Shown piece by piece: positions 19,882 through 28,168 of a DNA stretch of 64,000 nt. Source of the DNA: Caldisericota bacterium (GTDB lineage Bacteria > Caldisericota > JANLFM01); NCBI GenBank assembly GCA_024655965.1, contig JANLFL010000004.1:91486-155485 (forward strand), written 5' to 3'. The notes below the pieces were generated by a model that ran no database searches, was not told where the DNA came from, and was given only the letters and a program-made list of their open reading frames with translations. The translations under genes were made by a program, and so were the position numbers. How positions within the stretch are numbered: the stretch's first letter is position 1; each line of letters opens with the position of its first letter.

Positions 19882-20391
19882 TTAAGGATTGGAATTGGTT
19901 TTGGGGAGAGGTGCTCCGGTTTGCGGGGAGCTCTGAGCAATTGATGACCTGAGCTGACTCCGGGAAGCTTTTACGGTTCCGAGCATCTTTTCAATGTTGG
20001 CTTCAAGCTTTGCCAGGATCGCCTCCGCATAAGCTTCGGCATCCCTCTTTAAGGTTCGAGCCTCTTCAACTGCTCTCTGATAAACCTCCCTGGCTTTTTC
20101 CTCGGCCCGCCGCATGATCTCGCTTTCCTGCAACATTGCTTGGGCTTTGGCATTTGCGGATTGAATGATCTTATCCGCTTCCTGTTGGGCTTCGTCCAAA
20201 AGCCGCCTTTTCTCCTGAAGCACCCATTTGGCTTGAGATAACTCCTGAGGGAAATTTTCCCGGATTTGTTCTAACAATTCCAGCATCCGGTCCATGTTTA
20301 TTGTCACGTTATGGGTAAAGGGGATTTTCTTTCCTTGGTCAATCAAAGCTTCAATTTCATCAAGAATTTCTAAAGTTCCTATTTTCTTCAA
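19882..20391 (-). CDS. Coiled-coil protein, DivIVA/ATP-synthase-b-like, next to coaD
   Basis: A 169-residue soluble protein I cannot assign a function. Residues 30-145 are strongly helical and charged (EKRRLLDEAQQEADKIIQSA, RAEEKAREVYQRAVEEARTL), with the Ala/Glu/Lys heptads seen in DivIVA and F0 subunit b. The N-terminus carries the segment GKKIPFTHNVTINMDRMLEL and the tail is Ser/Pro-rich. Similar short proteins occur beside coaD in Clostridia and are often annotated only as ATPase-like. TTG start overlapping the coaD stop (TTGA). It is the last gene of the leftward operon and converges on the 6S RNA candidate. Confidence 0.75.
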   Translation of the reverse strand: MKKIGTLEILDEIEALIDQGKKIPFTHNVTINMDRMLELLEQIRENFPQELSQAKWVLQEKRRLLDEAQQEADKIIQSANAKAQAMLQESEIMRRAEEKAREVYQRAVEEARTLKRDAEAYAEAILAKLEANIEKMLGTVKASRSQLRSSIAQSSPQTGAPLPKTNSNP

Positions 20392-20873
20392 CCCCTTTCC
20401 TTAAACTTATTCCTTAATTTTTCTTCCACAAAAGGGGGGACGAAGTCGGAAATCCTTCCCCCCATGGAAGCAACCTCCTTGACCATTCTGGAACTCAAGA
20501 AAGAGTAACGAGCGGAAGAAGCAAGAAATATTGTTTCCACTTCTTCATCGAGCTCATGGTTGGTAAGGGCCATCTGAAGCTCATACTCGTAATCGGAAAG
20601 CGCCCTTAAGCCCCGCACAATTACTCTGGCATTCACCTTTTTCATATAAGTTACAAGCAACCCGGAAAAAAAGTCAACTGAAACCCCGGGCAAATCCTTG
20701 GTAACCTCCCTGAGCATTTCCACCCTCTCCTCGAGGGAAAACAGAAAAGTTTTTGATTGGTTTTCCAGGACGGCAACTATTACCTGGTCAAAAAGCCTCT
20801 TTGCTCGCTGAATGATATCGAGGTGGCCGAAAGTGACAGGGTCAAAACTGCCCGGGACAATGGCTTTGGTCAT
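20388..20873 (-). CDS. coaD: Pantetheine-phosphate adenylyltransferase
   Basis: Adenylates 4'-phosphopantetheine in coenzyme A synthesis. The nucleotidyltransferase motif GSFDPVTFGHLDII (with the HxGH-type site) opens the protein; VRGLRALSDYEYELQMALTN and the C-terminal YSFLSSRMVKEVA are characteristic. Two in-frame ATGs exist; I choose the one at 20873, which overlaps the rsmD stop (ATGA) and is preceded by AAGGGG, giving 161 residues, the usual size. rsmD-coaD is a common bacterial pair. Confidence 0.96.
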   Translation of the reverse strand: MTKAIVPGSFDPVTFGHLDIIQRAKRLFDQVIVAVLENQSKTFLFSLEERVEMLREVTKDLPGVSVDFFSGLLVTYMKKVNARVIVRGLRALSDYEYELQMALTNHELDEEVETIFLASSARYSFLSSRMVKEVASMGGRISDFVPPFVEEKLRNKFKERG

Positions 20874-21421
20874 TCTTCCCCTTTCCATTTTAGAAGGCTC
20901 AAAATAGTGTCTCCGTAACGATATTCCCTGATTAATTCAAAAGAGGGAGGAAGGGATATTCCCTCTCTCCGGGAACGTTCAGCAAGGATTATAGCACCTT
21001 TTACCAGACAACCTCCATCCGATAAGAGACTTAAGGTGGAGTTCACCAATCCTTTTTCATAGGGAGGGTCAAGGAAGACGATATCGAATGCCTTCCCTGC
21101 TTTTTTTAGGTAGTCAATGCCCTTTAAAACATCCATTGAAAGTACCAGCCCATTAAGTTGGCTCTCTTCAAGGTTTCTTCTGATTATTGAGGCCTCACGG
21201 GCGGATTTTTCCACAAAGGCGGAGAATATTGCTCCCCGACTGAGGGCTTCAAGCCCCACGCTTCCCGTTCCCGCAAAAAGGTCCAGAAAGTAAGATCCGG
21301 GAATTTTGGCTTTCAGGATGTTGAAGATTGCCCCCTTGACCTTTGAGGTGGTAGGCCTTAAGCCCTTCTTGGGACGAAAGGACAACTTCTTTCCCTTAAA
21401 TTCTCCCCCCTGAATTCTCAT
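20870..21421 (-). CDS. rsmD: 16S rRNA (guanine966-N2)-methyltransferase RsmD
   Basis: SAM-dependent methyltransferase of 183 residues. The opening MRIQGGEFKGKKL, RPTTSKVKGAIFNIL, the SAM-binding LDLFAGTGSVGLEALSRGA and catalytic motif IV DPPY are all visible. ATG start directly abuts the recG TAA. Downstream coaD overlaps by 4 bp. Confidence 0.95.
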   Translation of the reverse strand: MRIQGGEFKGKKLSFRPKKGLRPTTSKVKGAIFNILKAKIPGSYFLDLFAGTGSVGLEALSRGAIFSAFVEKSAREASIIRRNLEESQLNGLVLSMDVLKGIDYLKKAGKAFDIVFLDPPYEKGLVNSTLSLLSDGGCLVKGAIILAERSRREGISLPPSFELIREYRYGDTILSLLKWKGEE

Positions 21422-23521
21422 TTATCCCACTTCCCCCAAACCGGAGCTGAATGGGAAACGGGCCTCCATCATCTCTTTTAACAAAGGAAACTTCTTGAAC
21501 AGCCCCTTTCCTTCGTTGGAAAAGAGAAAGGCCTGCTCCCGGCAGTCCTCAAGGAACTTCTGAGTTTCCGGCAAGAAGAGGTCCGCCACTTTTAACTCCG
21601 GAGTACCATGCTGTTCCAAACCAAAAAATTCCCCCGGACCCCTGATCTTGAGATCTTCCGCGGAAATCAAGAAGCCGTCGTTGGTTCGAACCATTACATC
21701 GAGCCTCTTTAGGGCGTCCTCATTTTTAGGGTCGGCGAGCAAAATACAATAAGATTTATATGGACCCCTCCCCACTCTCCCCCTCAACTGGTGCAGTTGG
21801 GCAAGACCAAAACGATCAGCATTCCAGATGACCATCACAGAGGCATTGGGAACGTCGATCCCAACTTCGATGACCGAGGTTGAAACCAGAATTTGAATCT
21901 CATTTTGCTTAAACAACCTCATTACTTCTTCCTTTTCCGAGGTGGGCATCCTCCCATGGAGAAGCCCGAGCTGAAAATCAGGGAAAACCTCCTTTTGAAG
22001 ATAATCCCTAAGCTTCAATGCGGCCTGGGCAGCAAGGCTTTCATCCTCCTTGCCCTCCTCGCCAATCCGGGGACAGACGATGTAGGCCTGCCGTCCCTTG
22101 ATGATCTCCTTTTTGAGGAAGTCATACACATCCTTCTCCCGGGAAGTATTCACAAGATAGGTGGTTATGGGCTGCCTACCTGAGGGGAGCCCCTTAATGG
22201 TGGAAATGTCGAAATCCCCGTAAATGGTTAACGCCAAGCTCCGGGGAATTGGGGTGGCAGTAAGGACCAGCATATCGGGATTCTCACCTTTCTCCTTCAA
22301 AATTTTCCTCTGCATCACCCCGAACCTGTGCTGCTCGTCAATTACTACGAGCCCCAATTTCCGAAAGGAGACCTCCTCCTGGATGAGGGCGTGGGTCCCT
22401 ACAGCAATGTCAATTTTGCCTTCTTTTAAGGCTTCACGGATTTCCTCTTTCTGGTTCTTTTGGGTCCCGGAGGTGATCAAGGCCACTTTTAAGGGGAAAT
22501 CCCGGAGAAACTCCTGGAGTACCAGAAAATGTTGCCCGGCGAGGATCTCAGTTGGCGCCATGAAAGCAGCTTGATAGCCATTCTGAACAGCAACAAGCAT
22601 GGCATAGCAGGCCAAAACTGTTTTACCTGACCCAACTTCTCCCTGAAGGAGGCGGTTCATGGGTCGGGTAGACCGCATATCCTTTCGAATGTCTTCCAGG
22701 GCCTGGGACTGGCCTTCAGTAAGTGGGAAGGGAAGGGAGCTCAAAAATTTTTGTGTCAGTGAACCCTCGGTTTTAAATGAAATTCCCCCCCGGGCTTTCC
22801 TCTCCTTCCACCTTAAAGCGAACCCCAGTTGGAGGAGGAGGAGTTCCTCGTAAATGAATCTCCTTTTAGCTTCCTGGAGTTGCTTTAAGCTTTCTGGAAA
22901 ATGAATCTGGGAAAGAGCAAGGTTCAAGGGCATCAAACCGAATTTTGCCAGAAAGGAAGGGGGGAGGAACTCTGGAACCATTGGGGCATAGGAATCAATT
23001 ATATCCTTCATCTTCCTCCGAAAAGCCCTCTGGGTAAGGTTTCCGGTTAAAGGGTAGACGGGAACGATCCTCCCGGTGTGAAGGGGGTCTTTGTCTTCAT
23101 CAAGGATTTCCCAGTCCGGGTTAGAAAACTGGATTGGCCCGAAACGGCGGGAAACCCTTCCGGAAAAGATCACTTCCTTGCCAGAGGAGAATTGCTTTTT
23201 CAGGAATGGTTGATTGAACCAGACTCCCTCTGCCCTACCCCGGCCATCGGAAATGATAACCTTTAAAAGGTGCAAACCGGGTTTTGGCCGGGTCTCCTGT
23301 ACTGAAATGACCCTTCCTTTGACTGTGGCAATTTCCCCGTCCTTGAGAAAAGGAATGAGAGAAAATTTTGTCCGGTCCTGATAAGTGCGGGGAAAGTAAT
23401 AGAGAAGGTCGAGGCAAGTCTGAACCCCCGCTTTGGCCAGGGTCTTCGCCCGGGATGGTCCAATCCCCTTTACATATTGAACAGGGGACTTTAACTCAGC
23501 AAGGGTGAGAGATTTTTCCAC
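21422..23521 (-). CDS. recG: ATP-dependent DNA helicase RecG
   Basis: Branch-migrating helicase that remodels stalled forks. The N-terminal wedge/OB domain contains VQYVKGIGPSRAKTLAKAG and a 'TVKGRVISV' OB strand; the helicase core has LLQGEVGSGKTVLA (Walker A), VIDEQHRFGVMQR (motif II), LVLTATPIPRSLALTIYGD and the C-terminal QLRGRVGRG. At 699 residues it is full length. GTG start sharing one base with the TAG of the upstream gene. recG after the Asp23/DAK pair and before rsmD-coaD is a common Bacillota order. Confidence 0.97.
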   Translation of the reverse strand: MEKSLTLAELKSPVQYVKGIGPSRAKTLAKAGVQTCLDLLYYFPRTYQDRTKFSLIPFLKDGEIATVKGRVISVQETRPKPGLHLLKVIISDGRGRAEGVWFNQPFLKKQFSSGKEVIFSGRVSRRFGPIQFSNPDWEILDEDKDPLHTGRIVPVYPLTGNLTQRAFRRKMKDIIDSYAPMVPEFLPPSFLAKFGLMPLNLALSQIHFPESLKQLQEAKRRFIYEELLLLQLGFALRWKERKARGGISFKTEGSLTQKFLSSLPFPLTEGQSQALEDIRKDMRSTRPMNRLLQGEVGSGKTVLACYAMLVAVQNGYQAAFMAPTEILAGQHFLVLQEFLRDFPLKVALITSGTQKNQKEEIREALKEGKIDIAVGTHALIQEEVSFRKLGLVVIDEQHRFGVMQRKILKEKGENPDMLVLTATPIPRSLALTIYGDFDISTIKGLPSGRQPITTYLVNTSREKDVYDFLKKEIIKGRQAYIVCPRIGEEGKEDESLAAQAALKLRDYLQKEVFPDFQLGLLHGRMPTSEKEEVMRLFKQNEIQILVSTSVIEVGIDVPNASVMVIWNADRFGLAQLHQLRGRVGRGPYKSYCILLADPKNEDALKRLDVMVRTNDGFLISAEDLKIRGPGEFFGLEQHGTPELKVADLFLPETQKFLEDCREQAFLFSNEGKGLFKKFPLLKEMMEARFPFSSGLGEVG

Positions 23522-25113
23522 TACTCCAGGGAAATTACGTAATAGTAATAGGGTTGGCCCCCATAGAGGAGGTCCACCTCCAGGCCGGGGTGCTTTTCCA
23601 AGATCTGATCAACAACTTCCTGGGCATCATCCTCAAGGACCTCTTCTCCCCGGTATATGGTTAGAACGCTCGCCTGAGGAAACCTCTCCAGCATTTTCTC
23701 AATTAAATCGAGACAGACCCCACCAATTTCCTGGCCAGCGGAAACCAATTCCTCGTTCAAAAGGCCGATCACCTCCCCGCTTTGAAAGGAAACCCCGTTA
23801 AGGCTTCCTTCCCTGACAGCGTATGTGACCTCTCCGCAGGAGACCTTTTCCATTGCCCTCTCCATTGCTTGAAGGTTTTCCTGAAATGATTTTCTCGGTT
23901 GAAAAGCCACGCAGGCGGAAATCCCCTGCGGAAGGTTTCGGGAAGGGACAACCCCAACCTTCTTTTTGGCCAGGGCTTTGGCTTGAAGGGCAGTCCCAAT
24001 GACATTGGGGTTATTGGGAAGGAGGATGACCTCGGTATTAGGGCAAGCGCTTATGGCGTCGAGGATTTCCCCACAGGACGGATTCATGGATTGCCCTCCC
24101 TTCACGATTTCCGAGACTCCCAAACTGGAAAAGATCTCTTCGAAACCTTGCCCGTAAGAAACCGCAACGAGTCCTGGCCCCACAACCTGTGTCTGGGGGG
24201 TGGAACGCTTAAACTCTTCATATTGCTGCTGCATGTCCTCGAGGGTCAGCTTATCCAAAAAACCTCTCTGGGCAACCTTCTCCAAAACTTTAAAAGGGTC
24301 GTTGACGTGAATGTGGACTTTTAAAAGATCCTCGGATCCAACAACTAATAACGAGTCCCCCAGGGGTGCGAGGTCAGCTTCGATCTCTTCCCTTTTTAAA
24401 TTCTGACCACGAATAAGAAATTGAAGATCGTATCTGTAATCAAGGGATTCCTCTTCCTGGGTTGAAGCTTCGGTGGCTTTTGCTCGCTTTTCGAGAGTTT
24501 CGCCGGTGAGGTAGGCCCTCGCCCCTTCAAGAAGGAAAAGGAGCCCTTGACCTCCAGCATCCACCACGCCCGCTTCCTTTAACACAGGAAGGAGATTTGG
24601 GGTATTGGCCAGGGAAACCCTTGCGGCTTCCTCAACCTGTTTGAAAAAATCCCCCCAGTCGAGAGCTTTGGCTTGAGAGGCTGCAAGGCTGGCATCTTTT
24701 GCCACGGTCAAAATTGTACCCTCAACCGGTTTCATCACCGCTTGATAAGCCGCTTTTACGGCTTCCTGAAAGGCCAGGGCAAGATCAGGGGGAAAAATCA
24801 GGTCTTTGCTGTCCAGAGAACGGCACAGGCCCCGGAAAAGCTGTGAAAGGATCACCCCTGAGTTCCCCCTGGCCCCTAAAAGGGAACCCTTCACCACTGC
24901 TTCCGTAAACTCCTTCATCGAGGAGGGTTTTCTTTCCTCCAGTTCCTCAAAAGTAGCTTTCAAAGTAAGTTGCATGTTGGTCCCCGTGTCTCCATCCGGG
25001 ACGGGGAATACATTCAAGGAGTTCACGATTTCCACGTTATTTTCAAGGTTCTGGGACGCGGCTTCCAAAAGCAAATATAAATCTCGAAAATCGAGGCCTC
25101 TAATGTCAGACAT
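23521..25113 (-). CDS. fakA: DAK2-domain fatty acid kinase subunit A-like protein (YloV/FakA type)
   Basis: 530-residue protein with an N-terminal DAK2 (dihydroxyacetone kinase L) ATP-binding domain: NVFPVPDGDTGTNMQLTL and LLGARGNSGVILSQLFRGL are diagnostic, as is AGVVDAGGQGLLFLLEGA. Middle and C-terminal regions match the YloV/FakA layout, which phosphorylates fatty acids held by FakB partners. No FakB (DegV-type) gene is in the window, so fatty acid kinase activity is an inference from the family. Its ATG overlaps the stop of the Asp23 gene by 1 bp, and recG starts on its stop. Confidence 0.88.
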   Translation of the reverse strand: MSDIRGLDFRDLYLLLEAASQNLENNVEIVNSLNVFPVPDGDTGTNMQLTLKATFEELEERKPSSMKEFTEAVVKGSLLGARGNSGVILSQLFRGLCRSLDSKDLIFPPDLALAFQEAVKAAYQAVMKPVEGTILTVAKDASLAASQAKALDWGDFFKQVEEAARVSLANTPNLLPVLKEAGVVDAGGQGLLFLLEGARAYLTGETLEKRAKATEASTQEEESLDYRYDLQFLIRGQNLKREEIEADLAPLGDSLLVVGSEDLLKVHIHVNDPFKVLEKVAQRGFLDKLTLEDMQQQYEEFKRSTPQTQVVGPGLVAVSYGQGFEEIFSSLGVSEIVKGGQSMNPSCGEILDAISACPNTEVILLPNNPNVIGTALQAKALAKKKVGVVPSRNLPQGISACVAFQPRKSFQENLQAMERAMEKVSCGEVTYAVREGSLNGVSFQSGEVIGLLNEELVSAGQEIGGVCLDLIEKMLERFPQASVLTIYRGEEVLEDDAQEVVDQILEKHPGLEVDLLYGGQPYYYYVISLE

Positions 25114-25466
25114 TATTCCTGGCTATTACTTTCCTTTACCTGGCAGACAACCACATCGAGGGAGAAGTTCTCCAGATGGGTCATCGAGGAAATTCGGTAC
25201 TTAACCTGCTCCCGGATATTTTCGATCACCTCAGAGATTCGAAGGCCATAAAGAAGGATCACGAAGAGAGTAAGATGAACACCATCCGGATTGATTTTCA
25301 CCTGGACCCCCTGGGAAACGTTTTCCTTCCCAAATATTGCGGTTATTAGCTCCCCTGGGGTCTTCTTAGCCATCCCAACGACACCATAGCATTCTGTGCA
25401 GGCAATCCCGGCGATCTTTGCCAGGGCTTCTCGGGTAATCAAAATTTTTCCAATTTCCTGTGCCAT
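25113..25466 (-). CDS. Asp23/Gls24 family protein (second copy, YloU type)
   Basis: 117-residue Asp23-family protein, starting MAQEIGKILITREALAKIAG and continuing with CYGVVGMAKKTPGELI and the strand-helix VQVKINPDGVHLTLFVILL. Pairing with a DAK2 protein and rpmB is the classic yloU-yloV-rpmB neighbourhood. No Shine-Dalgarno site precedes the ATG at 25466, and a good -10 box ends only nine bases before it, so the mRNA may be leaderless. It differs clearly from the copy at 1297-1620. Confidence 0.88.
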   Translation of the reverse strand: MAQEIGKILITREALAKIAGIACTECYGVVGMAKKTPGELITAIFGKENVSQGVQVKINPDGVHLTLFVILLYGLRISEVIENIREQVKYRISSMTHLENFSLDVVVCQVKESNSQE

Positions 25467-25475
25467 AACAGGATG

Positions 25476-25505
25476 ATTCTAACAAACCCCCTTTTGTTTT
25501 GCCAA
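25476..25505 (-). promoter_or_regulatory. Candidate promoter for asp23-fakA-recG-rsmD-coaD
   Basis: Minus strand TTGGCA (25505-25500), 18-bp spacer, TAGAAT (25481-25476). The -10 matches five of six. Transcription would begin two or three bases before the asp23 ATG (25466). Its -35 overlaps the -35 of the opposing rpmB promoter. Confidence 0.6.
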
Positions 25506-25527
25506 TGCCTGTCCTTTGTGGTATGCT
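25499..25527 (+). promoter_or_regulatory. Candidate promoter for rpmB
   Basis: TTGCCA (25499-25504), 17-bp spacer, TATGCT (25522-25527), about 30 bp before the rpmB ATG. The -35 is shared, in opposite orientation, with the asp23 promoter. Confidence 0.6.
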
Positions 25528-25557
25528 TCAAGAAAATTTTGGACGAGGAGATTTTCT

Positions 25558-25746
25558 ATGGCGAAGTGCGCTGTCTGTGGAAAATCCAGGACCACGGGAT
25601 ACAACGTGAGCCACTCTCACGTTCGCACGAAAAGGACCTGGAAACCCAATCTTCAAAAGGTCAAAACGGTTTGGGAAGGCAAGGTGCAGGTGATCTCTGT
25701 TTGCACCAAGTGCCTAAAAGCGGGAAAAGTCCAGAGAGTCATTTAA
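25558..25746 (+). CDS. rpmB: Ribosomal protein bL28
   Basis: 62-residue large-subunit protein. The sequence opens [20 protein letters not shown] and ends with [14 protein letters not shown]; the two Cys pairs form the zinc-binding type of bL28. The frame is open to an ATG at 25516, but the ATG at 25558 with GAGGAG eight bases upstream gives the family start. It is the only plus-strand gene between 19.7 kb and the right end. Its TAA overlaps the end of convergent thiN. Confidence 0.97.
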   Translation: MAKCAVCGKSRTTGYNVSHSHVRTKRTWKPNLQKVKTVWEGKVQVISVCTKCLKAGKVQRVI

Positions 25747-26387
25747 CAAGCATCAAGGAGGACCAAAAATAAGGGCCCTCCTTGTTTTTTTACCCTCAGA
25801 ATACCCCCCTCAATAATATTGGAAATCCCCAGAGTGCTTCCGGGAACCATTTCCCCATCCTCTAAAGGAAAACGGGCCCCTAAAATATTTATGGAAACAA
25901 CCCTCCCCAAAGGAATCAAGGAAAAAAGGGATCCTGGTGGCGCTTCCAGTTCAAAAAGGTCCGGAAGAAGGAATATCCTTTCCTTGGCACCGATGATCTG
26001 GCCCTTGACCCCCGCCTGGTGGATCTTTAAAAGAAGAAGAATATTGGAAAGAGTGTGGTCCAGTCTCTCCCCCAAACCTCCAATGATTATTATCTCCTCG
26101 GCATTTTCCTTTAAAGCAAGATCTACCCCCAGTTCTGAGTCCGTTTTATCCTTGGGGATCGGGAATTGAAAAAAACCTTTGATTTTACCTTTAAATTGCA
26201 GAACTACATCGGGGTTAACGGAGTCCAGGTCTCCCAGGAAAAAATCCGGGCTTAAACCATTTCGAAGAAGGGTGCTTATCCCACTATCGCAGGCCACGAG
26301 GATGGAATGGGGAACCAGCCCCTCAAACCGGGAAAGGGGGACTGGTTCCCCTCCGACAAAAATCAGGAAGCGGTTTGTTGCACCCAC
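25743..26387 (-). CDS. thiN: Thiamine pyrophosphokinase
   Basis: Converts thiamine to thiamine pyrophosphate. Motifs of the family: [27 protein letters not shown], the catalytic-region [14 protein letters not shown], and [17 protein letters not shown], followed by the beta-rich thiamine-binding C-terminal domain. GTG start, overlapping the thiT stop by 25 bp, so uptake and activation of thiamine are co-expressed under the TPP riboswitch. The usual neighbour of thiN in Bacillota is the rpe/rsgA cluster, so the pairing with thiT is a functional regrouping. Length 214 is normal. Confidence 0.93.
   Translation of the reverse strand: MGATNRFLIFVGGEPVPLSRFEGLVPHSILVACDSGISTLLRNGLSPDFFLGDLDSVNPDVVLQFKGKIKGFFQFPIPKDKTDSELGVDLALKENAEEIIIIGGLGERLDHTLSNILLLLKIHQAGVKGQIIGAKERIFLLPDLFELEAPPGSLFSLIPLGRVVSINILGARFPLEDGEMVPGSTLGISNIIEGGILRVKKQGGPLFLVLLDAC
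25754..25791 (+). terminator. Rho-independent terminator for rpmB, inside thiN
   Basis: Stem CAAGGAGG (25754-25761) with CCTCCTTG (25777-25784), 15-base loop, then seven T (25785-25791). It lies wholly in the 3' coding end of convergent thiN, so terminator and codons share the same DNA. Confidence 0.7.
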
Positions 26388-26974
26388 TTTAACCTAGGCC
26401 AAAGAAGGGACATAACATAGACCGAAATCATGATTTCCGGGACCATGTAGCTGCTGTTGTAGGCGAGGGAGTAAACCCACGGATTCCAGCCCTCGGGAGC
26501 GTAGCTTGAAAAAAAGATTACTCCAGATAAAAAGTGGGCGAAGAGCCTTCCCAGACCTCCGATGGTGATAGAAAGGGCGTAATTTTTCCTGAAAAGGCCA
26601 GCCAATCCCAGGAGTCCGAAAGCAATGGGGTAATCGAGGAAAAACTGGGCGGGATGATAGAAATATGGAGAAAGGAGAAAGTCATAGAGGCTGTAAATAA
26701 TCCCGGCGAAAGCCCCCACCGCCCAACCCCTCTTTAAGGCAAGGTAAAAAATGGGGACCATGGAAGCAAGAGTAATTGATCCACCCTGGGCCCAAATCCG
26801 AAAAGAGGGGATGAGTTGACGAGAGAGAAACTTGAGGGCGAAACAAAGGGCAAGCATGATACCGATTTCCACCCAATCTGGGGTTTTGAGCCGTCTTACC
26901 TGGGAAAGGATCAGGGAAAGACCCAAAAGAAAAGCGATCCCGAAAGAGATCCAGCCTACCGTGCCAATGTCCAT
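26363..26974 (-). CDS. thiT: ECF-type thiamine transporter S component ThiT
   Basis: Membrane protein of 203 residues with about six hydrophobic helices. It binds thiamine and works with the shared ECF ATPase/T module, which is not in this window. The conserved GGSITLASMVPIFYLALKRG and the later FFLDYPIAFGLLGLAG are ThiT hallmarks, and the C-terminal helix region has NSSYMVPE. ATG at 26974 with AAAGGAGG seven bases upstream. A TPP riboswitch lies immediately upstream, which strongly supports the substrate call. Confidence 0.93.
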   Translation of the reverse strand: MDIGTVGWISFGIAFLLGLSLILSQVRRLKTPDWVEIGIMLALCFALKFLSRQLIPSFRIWAQGGSITLASMVPIFYLALKRGWAVGAFAGIIYSLYDFLLSPYFYHPAQFFLDYPIAFGLLGLAGLFRKNYALSITIGGLGRLFAHFLSGVIFFSSYAPEGWNPWVYSLAYNSSYMVPEIMISVYVMSLLWPRLKWVQQTAS

Positions 26975-26993
26975 GCTGATACCTCCTTTAACG

Positions 26994-27017
26994 AAAAAGC
27001 CCCCAGCATAGGAGCTT
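26994..27017 (-). terminator. TPP-controlled attenuator hairpin before thiT
   Basis: On the minus strand AAGCTCC (27017-27011) pairs with GGGGGCTT (27004-26997) and runs into five T. The loop-side strand CTATGCTGG (27011-27003) can instead pair with CCAGCGTAG (27041-27033) at the 3' side of the TPP aptamer, giving an antiterminator. With TPP bound the aptamer keeps its strand and the terminator forms. Confidence 0.7.
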
Positions 27018-27113
27018 CTCGTTCGTATTTCCCTACGCTGGTATTACCCAGTTCAGGTTCGATGGGTTGGAGCCGGCACAAGCTCCTCTCAGCCAAAAAG
27101 GCACCCCATTGTC
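27018..27113 (-). promoter_or_regulatory. TPP riboswitch (THI element)
   Basis: Conserved aptamer segments in order on the minus strand: GGGGTGCC, GGCTGAGA, ACCCATCGAACCTGAAC and TGGGTAATACCAGCGTAGGG. The element sits in the leader of thiT-thiN, between the rlmN stop and the thiT ribosome site, and uses the downstream terminator hairpin as its expression platform. Boundaries are approximate. Confidence 0.95.
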
Positions 27114-27124
27114 ATTCTCTATTA

Positions 27125-28168
27125 TTAAGAAGAGGAATCTTCCCCGTCAAGGGTTTGGGCTCTCAATTGTCCGCAGGCCGCCTGGATATCCGAACCCCTG
27201 GGCTTTCGAATTGTAACATTCAATCCCGATTTCCTGAGGAAATTTTTAAAAGCGAGGATGTAACCCCGAGGAGAAGGGGAGAAAGATGATGGGGATACGG
27301 GATTAAAAGGCAGCAGGTTCACATGAAAGGGTTTTCCTCTTAACAAAGAGGAAAGCTTGGAGGCGGAATCAAGGGAATCGTTGATTCCCTTGATCATCAG
27401 GTACTCAATGGAAACCACCCTCCCCGAGGCGGAATGGTATTCCTCGAGAAGTTCGAGGGCTCTGGAAATTGGAAGAACATGAGGATGGGGAATAAACCTC
27501 TTCCTTTGGTTTTCCTCGGGAAAATGAAGGGAGTAAGCGATCTCCACTCGGGGACCGTTCCTCAGAAACTCTTCCAGCTCCCTCATCCCCACGGTTGACA
27601 GGGTAATCCTCCTTTCTCCGAATTCCCCTCCTTCTTTCCTAGTTAAAACTTCAACGGCGCCTATGGTTTCCCTCAAATTCAGCAGAGGTTCGCCCATTCC
27701 CATGAAGAGGATTCTTGAGGCTTTCGTACCGCCGAATTTTTCCATCCCCACAACCTGGAAGAGGATTTCTCCCCGGGATAAGTTTCTGCGAAATCCACCG
27801 ATCCCCGTCTGGCAGAAAAGACACCTTACCGGACATCCAGCTTGAGTTGACAGGCACAGGGAAATCCATTTCTTCCTCGAGGTAAAATATGGAAGAAGAA
27901 CACTTTCAATCAGCTCCCCATCTTCCAGGGCCCAGAGGAATTTTATTGTCCCATCGGAGGAGCGAGAACACCTTTTAAGGGTGGGGAAGGAGAAGCTATC
28001 TCTCAAGACCGCGCGAAATTTTTCAGGAAGGTTGGACATGCTTTGGAAATCAAAGGTTCGTTTTTTAAAAATCCACTCCCAGATTTGCCTGGCGCGAAAA
28101 GATGGTTCTCCCGATTCCAGGACAAATTCCTGCAAATGCTCGAAATCCAAATCGAGGATCAACCCCAT
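27125..28168 (-). CDS. rlmN: Dual-specificity 23S rRNA/tRNA adenine-C2 methyltransferase RlmN
   Basis: Radical SAM methyltransferase of 347 residues acting on A2503 of 23S rRNA and A37 of some tRNAs. The N-terminal accessory domain (FRARQIWEWIFKK) precedes the cluster motif CPVRCLFCQTG (Cx3Cx2C). MGMGEPLLN, STVGM and the C-terminal ACGQLRAQ cysteine, needed for catalysis, are intact. Its ATG overlaps fmt by 10 bp. The fmt-rlmN order is normal in Bacillota; rsmB, often between them, is absent. Confidence 0.95.
   Translation of the reverse strand: MGLILDLDFEHLQEFVLESGEPSFRARQIWEWIFKKRTFDFQSMSNLPEKFRAVLRDSFSFPTLKRCSRSSDGTIKFLWALEDGELIESVLLPYFTSRKKWISLCLSTQAGCPVRCLFCQTGIGGFRRNLSRGEILFQVVGMEKFGGTKASRILFMGMGEPLLNLRETIGAVEVLTRKEGGEFGERRITLSTVGMRELEEFLRNGPRVEIAYSLHFPEENQRKRFIPHPHVLPISRALELLEEYHSASGRVVSIEYLMIKGINDSLDSASKLSSLLRGKPFHVNLLPFNPVSPSSFSPSPRGYILAFKNFLRKSGLNVTIRKPRGSDIQAACGQLRAQTLDGEDSSS

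Noticed and set aside
25516..25557. Upstream ATG for rpmB
   Set aside because: It lies at the -35/-10 region; the ATG at 25558 has a ribosome site and matches bL28 starts.
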